Shown: positions 42,044-50,565 of the stretch, one piece after another
Layout of the letters: each line of letters opens with the position of its first letter
Position numbering within the stretch: the first letter of the stretch is position 1
Assembly (NCBI GenBank): GCA_963782605.1
Contig: CAWAKK010000012.1
Location: 124,001 to 188,000 of the forward strand
Length of the DNA: 64,000 nucleotides
Direction: 5' to 3'
DNA from: JBDTSW01 sp963782605
Lineage (GTDB): Bacteria > Actinomycetota > Thermoleophilia > Solirubrobacterales > 70-9
Program-made: the position numbers and the translations under genes
The notes under the pieces: generated by a model
The model's database searches: none
What the model was told of the DNA's origin: nothing
What the model saw: only the letters and a program-made list of their open reading frames with translations

Positions 42044-43245
42044 GAGGGGGCCTCCATTGCCAAAACGACGTTGTGGCCGCCGAAGCCGAACGAGTTTGAG
42101 ATGGCTGTAAGCGGGCGGCCGTTGCGCTCCATCTCGCGGGCGTCAACCGGGACGTAGTCCAGGTCGAGGTCGGGATCTGGCTCGGTGAGGTTCAGGGTCG
42201 GCGGCGCCGTCGCGGCGTTCAGAGCGCCAACGGTTGCAACCGCCTCCACCGCCCCGGCCGCGCCGAGGAGGTGCCCGATCGACGACTTGAGCGACGACAC
42301 CGGGATCTCGCTCGCGCGCTCGCCGAGGGCCTTCTTGAGCGCCTCGGTCTCGGAGCGGTCGTTGAGCGGGGTCGACGTGCCGTGCGCGTTCACGTAGTCG
42401 ACGCCCCCAGGCTCGAGCTCGGCGTCGGCGAGAGCGGCAGTGATCGCCCGGGCAGCGCCGTCGCCCTCTGGCTGCGGGGCAGTCATGTGATGGGCGTCCG
42501 CGGTCGCGCCATAGCCGGTCAGGTAGCCGAGCGCCTCGGCGCCGCGCGCCTCTGCGACCTCGGCGTTCTCCAGCACCAAGATGCCGGCGCCCTCTCCCAT
42601 CACGAAGCCGTCACGACGAAGATCGAATGGCCGGGAGATGCCGCTTTCGGAGGTCGCGCCCATCTTTCCGAAGGCAGCTACCGCCAGGTCCGTGATCGCG
42701 GACTCGGTGCCACCCACCACACACGCGTCGGCGTCTCCCGCCGTCATCAGGCGCAGGCCGACACCGATCGCCTGAGCACCGGCCGCGCAGGCGGAAACCG
42801 TGCCGAAGCACTGGCCTCGGAGATCGTGCCGGATGGCGATCGCACCGGGCGCAGCGTTGGCCATCATCATCGGCACGCACAGCGAGGAGATCGCTCGCTC
42901 GCCCTTCTCCCGCAGCGTGTCGTGCTCGGACTCGATCGTGGGCAGCCCACCGATCCCGGTGCCGATCACGCAGCCGAGCCGGTCCGGGTCCGCCGGAGGG
43001 TCTTCAGCGGTCCATCCGGCCTGCTCGAGCGCCTCGCCCGCGGCGACCATCGCCATTTGGGTGAAGCGCGCAGAGCGGCGCGCCTCACGGCGGGTGAGGT
43101 GATCGGCGGGGTCGAAGTCCTCGCAGCGGGCGAGGCCGTCGGAGATCCCTGACTCGCCGGCGATCCAGCCGTCGATGAGCCGCTCGGCGCCAACCCCAAG
43201 GGGGGTGACAGCGCCCAGGCCCGTTATCGTGATGCGATCGGTCAC
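42040..43245 (-). CDS. fabF: Beta-ketoacyl-ACP synthase II
   Basis: Condensing enzyme of elongation. The 401-residue protein has ITGLGAVTPLG at the start, nucleophile Cys in GTVSACAAGAQAIG, the Lys/His pair in YVNAHGTSTPLND and SSIGHLLGAAGAVEA, and the closing SNSFGFGGHNVVL. GTG 43245 overlaps the acpP stop (GTGA); the longer frame is only a shadow of acpP and fabG. Confidence 0.94.
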   Translation of the reverse strand: MTDRITITGLGAVTPLGVGAERLIDGWIAGESGISDGLARCEDFDPADHLTRREARRSARFTQMAMVAAGEALEQAGWTAEDPPADPDRLGCVIGTGIGGLPTIESEHDTLREKGERAISSLCVPMMMANAAPGAIAIRHDLRGQCFGTVSACAAGAQAIGVGLRLMTAGDADACVVGGTESAITDLAVAAFGKMGATSESGISRPFDLRRDGFVMGEGAGILVLENAEVAEARGAEALGYLTGYGATADAHHMTAPQPEGDGAARAITAALADAELEPGGVDYVNAHGTSTPLNDRSETEALKKALGERASEIPVSSLKSSIGHLLGAAGAVEAVATVGALNAATAPPTLNLTEPDPDLDLDYVPVDAREMERNGRPLTAISNSFGFGGHNVVLAMEAPS

Positions 43246-43487
43246 TCGGTCTTCTCCGCAACGAGGTCGACGACGTCGCCGACGGTGCGCAGCTTCTCCA
43301 TTTCTGAGTCCTGGACCTCGACCGAGTACTCGTCCTCGAGGATCTGAGCGAGCTCGACGAGGTCGAGCGAATCGACATCGAGGTCTTCGAACCGCGCGTC
43401 GCGGGTGATGTTCTCGCGCTCCTCGCCGAACTCGACGAGGGCGTCGGTCACCCGGGTCTCGATCTGATCCTTGGTCTGGGTTGGCAT
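43242..43487 (-). CDS. acpP: Acyl carrier protein
   Basis: An acidic 81-residue protein carrying the phosphopantetheine site in DVDSLDLVELAQ (Ser40). ENITRDARFEDLDV and YSVEVQDSEMEKL match the ACP helices. The Shine-Dalgarno AAGGAGA is the strongest in the operon and the 30-base gap to fabG is also the widest, suggesting boosted translation of ACP relative to the enzymes. Confidence 0.95.
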   Translation of the reverse strand: MPTQTKDQIETRVTDALVEFGEERENITRDARFEDLDVDSLDLVELAQILEDEYSVEVQDSEMEKLRTVGDVVDLVAEKTE

Positions 43488-43517
43488 TTTGTCTCTCCTT
43501 TTCTCTCTTAGCTCTTG

Positions 43518-44297
43518 CTAGGCGGTCATGCCGCCGTCTACGGTGAGCACCGTTCCGGTCACGTAGGCGGCCTCGTCGGAGGCCAGGAAGCGCACACATG
43601 CGGCGACGTCTTCGGGGGTCCCGGCGCGCCGGGCTGGGATCGCGTCGCGCAGGCTCTCGGCCACCGAGTCCTCGGTCATCTCAGTCTCGATCAGCCCGGG
43701 CGCGACGGCGTTTACGGTCACGCCCCGGCGGGCGACCTCAACCGCGGCCGACTTCGTGAAAGCGATCAGGCCCCCCTTGGAAGCGGCGTAGTTCGCCTGG
43801 CCCGCGTTCGCGCGTACGCCGACCACCGATGCGATGTTGATGATCCGGCCGTAGCGGGCACGCACCATCGCGCTCAGCGCCCGGCGCGTGAGCCGGAAAG
43901 CGCCTGTGAGGTTGGTCTCGATGACGCTGTCCCAGTCGTCGTCGCCGATGCGCATCGAAAGAGCGTCGGCCGTGAGGCCGGCGTTGTTCACCAGCACGCT
44001 CACGGGCCCGAGCTCGCCCTCGACCTCCTCGAAGAGCGCCTTCGGCGTCTCCGGGTCGCGCACATCTCCGCGCACCACGAGGGCCGTGCCGCCCTCGTCG
44101 CGGATGCTCTCGGCGACCGACTCGGCCCCGTCACGATCGGCGCGATAGTTCACGGCCACGGCCAGCCCATCGGCCGCGAGCGCGGCGGCGACCGCCGCTC
44201 CGATGCCGCGGGAGGCACCGGTGACCACGGCACATCCGCGCTCGTCCTGCGAGCGCGACGCGTCCGTTTGCGAATGCGTTCGCTCGGCCACGCTCAT
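43518..44297 (-). CDS. fabG: 3-oxoacyl-ACP reductase
   Basis: NADPH-dependent SDR reductase of 259 residues. AVVTGASRGIGAAVA, VNYRADRDGAE (Arg after the strand, NADPH type), VLVNNAGLTADAL, INIASVVGVRANAGQANYAASKGG with the catalytic Ser-Tyr-Lys, and the closing VTGTVLTVDGGMTA are all FabG-like. The hydrophilic N-terminus of about 20 residues is longer than in E. coli. ATG 44297 overlaps the fabH stop (ATGA). Confidence 0.93.
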   Translation of the reverse strand: MSVAERTHSQTDASRSQDERGCAVVTGASRGIGAAVAAALAADGLAVAVNYRADRDGAESVAESIRDEGGTALVVRGDVRDPETPKALFEEVEGELGPVSVLVNNAGLTADALSMRIGDDDWDSVIETNLTGAFRLTRRALSAMVRARYGRIINIASVVGVRANAGQANYAASKGGLIAFTKSAAVEVARRGVTVNAVAPGLIETEMTEDSVAESLRDAIPARRAGTPEDVAACVRFLASDEAAYVTGTVLTVDGGMTA

Positions 44298-45292
44298 GAC
44301 TCCTCCTCCCACTCCACGAGCGCGGTCGACCAGACGAAGCCGGCCGCGAAGGCGGCGAGAAGCACGCGCGAGCCGGGGCGCACAAGCCCATCGGCGTAGG
44401 CGCGCTCGAGCGCGAGCGGGACGCTCGCCGCGGACGTGTTGCCCATCTCGGCGATGCAGTCGATGACGCGCCCGGAGTCGAGGCCGAGACGCTCGCCCAC
44501 CGCAGCGGTGATTCGAGTGTTGGCCTGGTGATAGACGAAGACGTCGATGTCGCCCAGCTCGAGCCCAGCTGCGGCGACGGTGTCCTTGGTGGCAGCTGTG
44601 AGACCGGCAACCGCGTAGCGGAAGGTCGTACGCCCGTCCATGCGCACGAGACGCTCGCTGTGCGTCGCGGTGATGCACTCGAGACCGTCTGCGTCCGAGC
44701 CTCCCAGAGTGACGCCGATGCGCCCGGGGCCACCCGCTGAGACGACCGCCGCACCGGCGCCGTCGCCAAACAGGCCTGCGGTCGAGCGGTCGGAGTAGTC
44801 GAGGACGCGGCTCATCGCCTCCGCGCCGACCACGAGGATGTGCTCCGCGCGGCCGGTCTCGATCATGCCGGTCGCGAGCGAGAGCGCCGAGACGAAGCCG
44901 CAGCAGGCGGCCCCCACGTCGACGGGCGCGACGTCGGTGGCCTCGAGGCGTGCCGCCAACTCGGGCGCGGCGTGAGGCTGCAGGCGGTCGGGGGTGGTCG
45001 TCGCAAAAAGGATCCAGTCCAGCTCGTCCGCCTCCATGTCGGCATCGGCAAGCGCGGCTCGCGAGGCGCTGGCCGCGAGATCGGTGACGGAGCCACTCTC
45101 GTCGAGGACGCGACGCTCGCGCACACCCGTGCGGGTGAGGATCCAGCTCTCGTCGATCCCCAGCGGAGCAGCGATCTCGGCGCTGGTGAGCCGGCGCTCG
45201 GGCATGGCGGCGCCGATGCCAGCGATGCCGGCGCTGCGAAGCGGCGGCAAAGTTGCGCCATCGCGGCGCGGGGCTGTGAGCGTCTCAGGCAC
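44294..45292 (-). CDS. fabH: Beta-ketoacyl-ACP synthase III
   Basis: Initiating condensing enzyme that joins acetyl- or branched acyl-CoA to malonyl-ACP. The 332-residue protein has ILTRTGVRERR, the catalytic Cys around residue 130 (GAACCGFVSAL), His in VYHQANTRI, Asn in MGNTSAASVPLAL and the end FAAGFVWSTALVEW. GTG 45292 is favoured because it overlaps the fabD stop by eight bases and begins PETLTAPRRDG shortly before the family core. Confidence 0.93.
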   Translation of the reverse strand: MPETLTAPRRDGATLPPLRSAGIAGIGAAMPERRLTSAEIAAPLGIDESWILTRTGVRERRVLDESGSVTDLAASASRAALADADMEADELDWILFATTTPDRLQPHAAPELAARLEATDVAPVDVGAACCGFVSALSLATGMIETGRAEHILVVGAEAMSRVLDYSDRSTAGLFGDGAGAAVVSAGGPGRIGVTLGGSDADGLECITATHSERLVRMDGRTTFRYAVAGLTAATKDTVAAAGLELGDIDVFVYHQANTRITAAVGERLGLDSGRVIDCIAEMGNTSAASVPLALERAYADGLVRPGSRVLLAAFAAGFVWSTALVEWEEES

Positions 45293-46148
45293 CAACGGCC
45301 TCCCTCTCGACTGTTTCGATCTCAACATCGGTCAAGGTCTTGCGCGCCAGGCCGGCCAGGACGCGGCCCGGCCCAACGTCAACGAAGCGCTTGGCGCCCC
45401 GAGCTTCCAGCTCTCGCAGCACGCTGACCCAGCGGACGGGCCGAGTGAGTGCGGAGGCCAGGTCCTCGCGCACGGCGGGGCCGAACGGCTGCACCGTGAC
45501 GCAGGAGAGGACCGGCACGCTCGGGCGCTGGAAGTCGATCGAGTCGAGGACCTCCTGGAACTCCGGTACCGCCGGGCCCATGATCTCGGAGTGAAACGCT
45601 CCGGCGACGGGCAGGCGCTTGCCGCGCACGCCCAGCTCTGACGTCGACCCGAGCAGCTTCTCGACACCCCTTGCGGCCCCCGAGAGCACAACCTGCTCCG
45701 GCGAGTTCTCGTTGGCGACGTTGAGGCCGAAGCGCTCGGCGATCTCGGCGCCACGAGCGCGATCGCAGCGCACCGCGACCATCGCACCCTCCTCGTCGCC
45801 GCGGGCATCCATCAGACGGCCCCGCTCGACGACCACCCGCAGGCCGTCGGCATCATCGAGGGCCTCGGCCGCGGCAAGCGCGGTGATCTCGCCCATCGAG
45901 TGGCCGGACATGAACGCCACGGAGTCGTCGCCCAGGATGCTCGAGGCTCCTGCGAGCGACGCGCAGAAGGTGGCCGGCTGCGCGTAGCGCGTCCCCTCCT
46001 CCAGCATGGCGAAGGGGTCATCGCCGAGGAGCTGCTCGGCAAGGTCGAGCAGATCTGGGCGGCGTGTCTGCACGAGGTCACGATCGGCCTCGGTGACGCT
46101 GCCCTGACCTCCGAACATCAGCGCGGTGGCGTGGGGGTGTAGTGGCAT
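45285..46148 (-). CDS. fabD: Malonyl-CoA:ACP transacylase
   Basis: Loads malonyl groups onto ACP. A 287-residue protein with the oxyanion motif FGGQGS, nucleophile Ser84 in GHSMGE, VANENSPEQVVLSG, the catalytic His in VAGAFHSEIM and DVGPGRVLAGL. First gene of the fab operon; transcription should start in the 81-base gap before it. ATG start. Confidence 0.93.
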   Translation of the reverse strand: MPLHPHATALMFGGQGSVTEADRDLVQTRRPDLLDLAEQLLGDDPFAMLEEGTRYAQPATFCASLAGASSILGDDSVAFMSGHSMGEITALAAAEALDDADGLRVVVERGRLMDARGDEEGAMVAVRCDRARGAEIAERFGLNVANENSPEQVVLSGAARGVEKLLGSTSELGVRGKRLPVAGAFHSEIMGPAVPEFQEVLDSIDFQRPSVPVLSCVTVQPFGPAVREDLASALTRPVRWVSVLRELEARGAKRFVDVGPGRVLAGLARKTLTDVEIETVEREAVGA

Positions 46149-46201
46149 CGCCTATTGGATACCCACGGCTAGGCACGTAGGTACTACTTTGGACGCGAGG
46201 A

Positions 46202-46217
46202 CCCCCCATTCGGGGGG
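46202..46217 (-). terminator. Hairpin after the two-component operon
   Basis: Perfect six-pair stem CCCCCC/GGGGGG with loop ATTC, 12 bases past the response-regulator stop. No T-run. It separates the regulator operon from fabD. Confidence 0.45.
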
Positions 46218-46229
46218 ATCGGCTCAGAA

Positions 46230-46838
46230 CTACCGGGGGAGCTTGCCCGCCAGACCGAGACGTTCGGCCCTTTTCACCGCCTCAGCGCGGTTGCGTGCGC
46301 CCAGTTTGCGGTAGAGCGCGCTCGCGTACTCCTTGATCGTGTGCGGAGAGAGATAAAGGCGCTCGGCGATCTCGCGATTGGTCATGCCTGACGCCATCAG
46401 GTCAAGAACCTCGCGCTCCCGGACCGACAGCGGCGCTTGCGGGCCCTCGTCGCGCGGCGCGAAGACGGTCATCCCCTTGCCGACCATCTGCACGGCCCCG
46501 GCGACCTCGTCGGCACCCCAGTCCTTGGGTACGAAGCCCCGCGCTCCCGCGGCCTGGGCTGCCTCTGGCGAGATCCAGCCTACGCCGGAGATCAGCAGCA
46601 CCTGGGTGCGGGGGCTGGCAGCTCGAAGCGCCTGGCAGAGCTCGGCGCCCGACCGCTCGGCCAGGAATAGGTCCACGAGTGCCACGTCCGGCCGCATGCG
46701 CCTGGCGATCGCAAGCGCGTCGTCGTGGTTGTCGGCGGTCAGGCAGCGCTCGACCCACGGCTGCTTCGAGAGCATCACATCGAAGCCCCAGCGCACGACC
46801 TCGTGGTCGTCCACGATCAGGATTCGCATTCCGCTCAC
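46230..46838 (-). CDS. NarL/LuxR-family response regulator
   Basis: Receiver plus LuxR DNA-binding domain, about 202 residues. The receiver has ILIVDDHEVVRWG (acidic pocket), phospho-Asp in VALVDLFLAERSG, LLISGVG and the conserved Lys in GFVPKDWG. The output domain shows LSVREREVLDLMASGMTNREIAERLYLSPHTIKEY (recognition helix at the end). Start: GTG 46838 overlaps the kinase stop (GTGA), and ATG 46829 is also possible. Targets unknown; the adjacent fab operon is one candidate by position. Confidence 0.88.
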   Translation of the reverse strand: MSGMRILIVDDHEVVRWGFDVMLSKQPWVERCLTADNHDDALAIARRMRPDVALVDLFLAERSGAELCQALRAASPRTQVLLISGVGWISPEAAQAAGARGFVPKDWGADEVAGAVQMVGKGMTVFAPRDEGPQAPLSVREREVLDLMASGMTNREIAERLYLSPHTIKEYASALYRKLGARNRAEAVKRAERLGLAGKLPR

Positions 46839-47992
46839 GCGCCGACCGCCTCTGCCTCGGAGAAGGCCTGACCGCCGGTGGGCAGGATGAGGCGGACCCG
46901 CCACTCCTCGCCCTCACGACCGAACTCGAGCACGCCGCCGCGCTGCATCGTCTCGAACGACGCCAGCCGCAGACCGATCCCGCTCTGGGTTCGCAGCACG
47001 GACTCGCGCGGTTGCTCAGGGTGCAGTCCCGCGTTTCGCACCTCGAGGATGAACGCGCCGTCGCCGGCACTGATGATCACGCTTGCCTCGACGGCCTCCG
47101 AGTGCTTCTCCACGTTTCGAAGGGCTTCACCCAGCACGGAGACGGCGAGCGGCTCGAGGCCCTCGGGAACCTCGGCGCCGGGCGCCCATTCGACATGGAG
47201 CGGCAGGTCCTTGTACCGGCGGTCGAGGCGGTCGAGCTCTTCGTGAAGGGTGCCGCGAGCCGGTGCGCCGATCGGATCGAGCGATCGCGTGAGCGCATCG
47301 CGAAGCTCAGCAAGCGCGAGCTCGACCTCCCTGGCGCAACGAATCCGCTCCTGCGAAGGCAGCTCCTCGGCGCCGGACCCAAGCGCGAGGGAGACACCGA
47401 AGAGTCGCTGTATGACCTGCTCGTGCACGTCGCGTGCGAGCGCGACTCGATCCAGGAGCAGCCGCCCCCGCTCGCGCTGAGTGGTCGCTTCGCGCACGTG
47501 CGCGGCGAGCGCGGCGGTGCGGCCCAGGGCGAGGAGCGTCGCACGGCTGCGGTCGCTCAGCTGATATTGCCCGCCCCCCAGGTCGGCGAACAGGACCCCA
47601 AGCCACCGCCCGCCGGCTGCCACCGGCGCACAGGTCAGCTTCTCGACGCCGGGCAGGGCCGCGTAGCGGAGCGGGATGTCGGCGGCGATGTCGCCGGTGT
47701 CCACGACCTCCCCCGCCGCGAGCGCACGCTGGGCGACCGGCGTTTCCTCGAGGCTCCCGTAGGCGTGCGCCAGGAGGTCAGGGTCGACGCCGTGGGAGCC
47801 CACGGGCAAGACGAGCTGGCGATCGGCGTCGTAGAGAAAGAGCAGAGCACGTTTGAGCTCCGTGAGGCGGCATGCCGCCTCGCAGATCCGGTCGTAGAAC
47901 GGATGGTCGTCGGTCGAGTCCTCGACCTCGAACAGAAGTTGCACAACCGCGTCGAGGGTGTCCGCCCCGAGGGGGTCTTGGCGGGTCGCCAT
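46835..47992 (-). CDS. GAF-domain histidine kinase (NarX/DevS-type HisKA_3)
   Basis: A 385-residue soluble sensor kinase. Residues about 20-165 form a GAF domain (RALLFLYDADRQLVLPVG, LTCAPVAAGGRWLGVLFADL). The dimerisation motif ALARDVHEQVIQRLFGVSLAL carries the phospho-His, and the ATPase region EALRNVEKHSEA (N box) and SGIGLRLASFETMQRGG follows. It has no membrane segment, so it senses an intracellular cue. ATG start; coupled to the response regulator downstream. Confidence 0.88.
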   Translation of the reverse strand: MATRQDPLGADTLDAVVQLLFEVEDSTDDHPFYDRICEAACRLTELKRALLFLYDADRQLVLPVGSHGVDPDLLAHAYGSLEETPVAQRALAAGEVVDTGDIAADIPLRYAALPGVEKLTCAPVAAGGRWLGVLFADLGGGQYQLSDRSRATLLALGRTAALAAHVREATTQRERGRLLLDRVALARDVHEQVIQRLFGVSLALGSGAEELPSQERIRCAREVELALAELRDALTRSLDPIGAPARGTLHEELDRLDRRYKDLPLHVEWAPGAEVPEGLEPLAVSVLGEALRNVEKHSEAVEASVIISAGDGAFILEVRNAGLHPEQPRESVLRTQSGIGLRLASFETMQRGGVLEFGREGEEWRVRLILPTGGQAFSEAEAVGA

Positions 47993-48154
47993 GCCTACAC
48001 GCTAGCCCTCCGCCTCCATGACCGCTCGTACAAGCGGTGGCGCGAAAGTTCTTACACATGGCCAAAGACCCAGGCGCCGCAGGCGCCTACCTTGACCCGC
48101 GATCCCTGGAACTGCGACCGCCGACGGGACCGGCGGGCAAGGAGTGTGTATTCG

Positions 48155-49642
48155 ATGAGACATAGGTACCTGGCCGCATTGCCGCTGGCTGGCTTGGCGT
48201 TGCTGGCTGCGCCTGCCGTCGCCCTCGCAGACAGCCTCGAGGCGGCTGGCAACGGCGTTCTTCCAGATTCTGTGGCGATCAACTCGATGTGGGTGATCGT
48301 CGCCGCGATGCTCGTCTTCTTCATGCAGGCGGGGTTCGCCTTCCTGGAGATCGGGTTCTCGCGCGGGAAGAACGCCGGGACGATCGTCGCGAAGATCCTC
48401 ACGAACCTCTCGATCGCGGCGCTTGCTTGGTACGCGTGCGGCTTCGCGTTCGCGTTCGGCACGGGCGAGATCATCGGAGACACAGGGTTCTTCCTGCAGG
48501 GGTTCGGCGATCCACTCACCGCGTTCCCGGTGATGGGCCTCTCCGACGCGACAATCGAGTCAAAATTCTTCTTCCAATTCACCTTCGCGGCCGTCTCGCT
48601 CGCGATCGTGTGGGGCACGACGCTCGAGCGCATCAAGTTCGGTGTCTACGTCGCGTACTCGCTGATCTTCGCCGCGCTGATCTACCCGATCGGCGCCCAC
48701 TGGGTGTTCGGCGGCGGCTGGCTGCAGACCAACATCGGCATGCAGGACTTCGCCGGCTCGACGGCGGTGCACCTGATCGGGGCCACGGGCGGCCTCGCGG
48801 TCCTGCTCCTGCTGGGGGCGCGCCGCGGCAAGTACGGCGACGACGGCAAGCCACGTGCGATCCCGGGCCACTCGATGCCCCTCTTCGGGCTGGGCATCTT
48901 CGTCTTGTGGCTCGGTTGGTTCGGGTTTAACCCCGGTTCGACCCTGACCGCGCTCGATGGCCGCTTTCCAGAGATCGTTCTGGTGACGAACGTGGCCTGC
49001 GCGGCCAGCGTCCTCACGGCGGCGATCACCTCGAGGCTCATGCAGAAGACGCTGGATATCGGCATGATCGGCAACGGAGCGATTGCCGGCCTCGTCGCGG
49101 TCACAGCTCCTTCCGGCTACGTCGAGCTGTGGGCGGCTCCGTTCATCGGCGCGGTCGCGGGCGTGCTGGTCGTCGTGGCGATCCTCGCCATCGACAGGGT
49201 GCTCGACGACCCCGTCGGGGCGCTCTCGGCACACGGCCTCGCCGGCGTTTGGGGAACCCTGTCCTGCGGGCTGTTCACGTCGCCCCGTCTCGCGCAGTAC
49301 AACGGCTTCGGGGATCCGGAGGGTGGCCTCTTCTACTCGGGCTCATTCGAGCAACTCGGGGACCAGGCGCTTGGGATCATCGTCGTGTTTTCGTTCGTGC
49401 TGCTCTCGAGCCTCGCCGTGCTCTACGCGATCAAGGTCACCTACGGCCTGCGCGTCACGGCCGAAGAGGAGGACGCCGGACTCGACATCTCCGAGCACGG
49501 TATGTATGGCTATCCCGAGCAGTTCATCCCGAACCCGGAGTATCCGGGCGGACGAGCCGCTCGCGGTGGCCTTCCCGCCTCGCGACATCCGGCCCCGGCG
49601 GCGGTAACGCCGATGACCAGCGACAATCCCTCGCAGGCCTAG
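48155..49642 (+). CDS. amt: Ammonium transporter Amt
   Basis: Channel-type ammonium importer. The 495-residue protein has a signal peptide (LAALPLAGLALLAAPAVALA), then eleven predicted helices. Motifs: VIVAAMLVFFMQAGFAFLE, ERIKFGVYVAYSLIFAALIYP, DFAGSTAVHLIGATGG (first pore His), WLGWFGFNPGS, and DPVGALSAHGLAGVWGTL (second His). The C-terminus extends about 60 residues beyond the core, where P-II normally docks. ATG 48155 with AAGGAG upstream. Followed at once by a P-II gene, as in the classic amtB-glnK pair. Confidence 0.94.
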   Translation: MRHRYLAALPLAGLALLAAPAVALADSLEAAGNGVLPDSVAINSMWVIVAAMLVFFMQAGFAFLEIGFSRGKNAGTIVAKILTNLSIAALAWYACGFAFAFGTGEIIGDTGFFLQGFGDPLTAFPVMGLSDATIESKFFFQFTFAAVSLAIVWGTTLERIKFGVYVAYSLIFAALIYPIGAHWVFGGGWLQTNIGMQDFAGSTAVHLIGATGGLAVLLLLGARRGKYGDDGKPRAIPGHSMPLFGLGIFVLWLGWFGFNPGSTLTALDGRFPEIVLVTNVACAASVLTAAITSRLMQKTLDIGMIGNGAIAGLVAVTAPSGYVELWAAPFIGAVAGVLVVVAILAIDRVLDDPVGALSAHGLAGVWGTLSCGLFTSPRLAQYNGFGDPEGGLFYSGSFEQLGDQALGIIVVFSFVLLSSLAVLYAIKVTYGLRVTAEEEDAGLDISEHGMYGYPEQFIPNPEYPGGRAARGGLPASRHPAPAAVTPMTSDNPSQA

Positions 49643-49658
49643 GGAGGGGGTGAGCCGA

Positions 49659-50027
49659 ATGAAGAAGATCGAGGCATACATCCGCCACGAGGCCTTCGAG
49701 CCGATCCGGGCCGAGCTGCTCGACAGGGGCTTTCCATCCCTGTCGATCGGCGAGGTCAAGGGTTCGGGACGCCAGAAGGGCGTGGTGGAGCACTACCGCG
49801 GGTCCACCCTCACCGTGAACGTCCGGCCGAAGCTGAAGCTGGAGGTCGTGGTCGAGGACAAGGACAAGTCCATGGTGGTCGAGACAATCCTCAAACACGC
49901 CCGCACGGGCGACGTGGGCGACGGCAAGATCTTCGTCGTCCCCGTCGAGGAGGCGATCCGGATACGGACGGGCGAGGAGGGCCACGAGGTCCTACAGGCC
50001 CACACCGAAGCCGAGATCGTCGCGTAG
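49659..50027 (+). CDS. glnK: P-II nitrogen regulatory protein (GlnB/GlnK) lacking Tyr51
   Basis: Trimeric 2-oxoglutarate/ATP sensor, 122 residues. EVKGSGRQKGVVEHYRGS and GDGKIFVVPVEEAIRIRTGEEG are P-II signatures. It aligns with E. coli GlnB without gaps up to the T-loop: Gln39 and Tyr46 are present, but position 51, the uridylylation or adenylylation Tyr, is Leu. ATG 49659 is favoured because GGAGG ends 11 bases before it; the GTG at 49650 is too close. Sixteen bases after amt; probably regulates Amt by direct contact. Confidence 0.92.
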   Translation: MKKIEAYIRHEAFEPIRAELLDRGFPSLSIGEVKGSGRQKGVVEHYRGSTLTVNVRPKLKLEVVVEDKDKSMVVETILKHARTGDVGDGKIFVVPVEEAIRIRTGEEGHEVLQAHTEAEIVA

Positions 50028-50079
50028 CGGGTCGGAGCCCCAGCGGCTTTGGCCTGCCGTGACGCGGTTGTTCGAGCCC

Positions 50080-50496
50080 CTACCCCTCGGGCGCCTCCGC
50101 CCCCGTCGCCTGCGCCGCGCCCTCCCAATCGAGGAAGGTGCGAACGCGGACTACGGCGAGGTCGGTGAACTCCCACACGTGCCCCACCCGCTGGGTCACC
50201 TCGGCCCCGCTGGAGCGCCCGCGTCCGACCAGACGACAGAACACCACCATGCCGTGGTCGGTCTCCTGCATCCGGACGGGCTCGAAGCGGATCTCCTCCC
50301 AGAGCTGCCCGAAGCTCTCGAGGAACCGGCGCACACCGTCGCGCCCACGATAGGTCTGTGAGCCGGGAATCTCCGGTGCGTCCTCCCAGACGACGCGGGG
50401 ATCGCACTGGTCCAGAAGCCACTCGACCTCGCCGGCATTGAATCGCGTGTAGCCCTCCGCAAGGACCGCCTCGGGGCTCGACCCCTCACTGCTCAT
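50080..50496 (-). CDS. SnoaL/NTF2-like protein
   Basis: A 138-residue cystatin-like alpha+beta barrel: LAEGYTRFNAGEVEWLLDQC, VVWEDAPEIPGSQTYRGRDG, VRRFLESFGQLWEEIRFE, and a buried RVGHVWEFTDLAVVRVRTFL end. Family members are small hydrolases, isomerases or ligand-binding proteins; none can be chosen here. ATG 50496; the longer upstream frame is a shadow of the phosphoesterase gene. Confidence 0.8.
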   Translation of the reverse strand: MSSEGSSPEAVLAEGYTRFNAGEVEWLLDQCDPRVVWEDAPEIPGSQTYRGRDGVRRFLESFGQLWEEIRFEPVRMQETDHGMVVFCRLVGRGRSSGAEVTQRVGHVWEFTDLAVVRVRTFLDWEGAAQATGAEAPEG

Positions 50497-50565
50497 TCGA
50501 TCCCAAGATACGCCCCGAACCCACGCGCGATGTGACCGGCCTGCGGCGCGTGGGAGGATGCGACC

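Noticed and set aside
48072..48088. Inverted repeat AGGCGCC-GCA-GGCGCCT upstream of amt as a nitrogen-regulator site
   Set aside because: It does not match known GlnR or AmtR boxes, and GC-only palindromes are frequent by chance here.
46679..48154. Long upstream extension of the amt frame
   Set aside because: Antisense to the histidine kinase; the true start has a signal peptide and a ribosome site at 48155.
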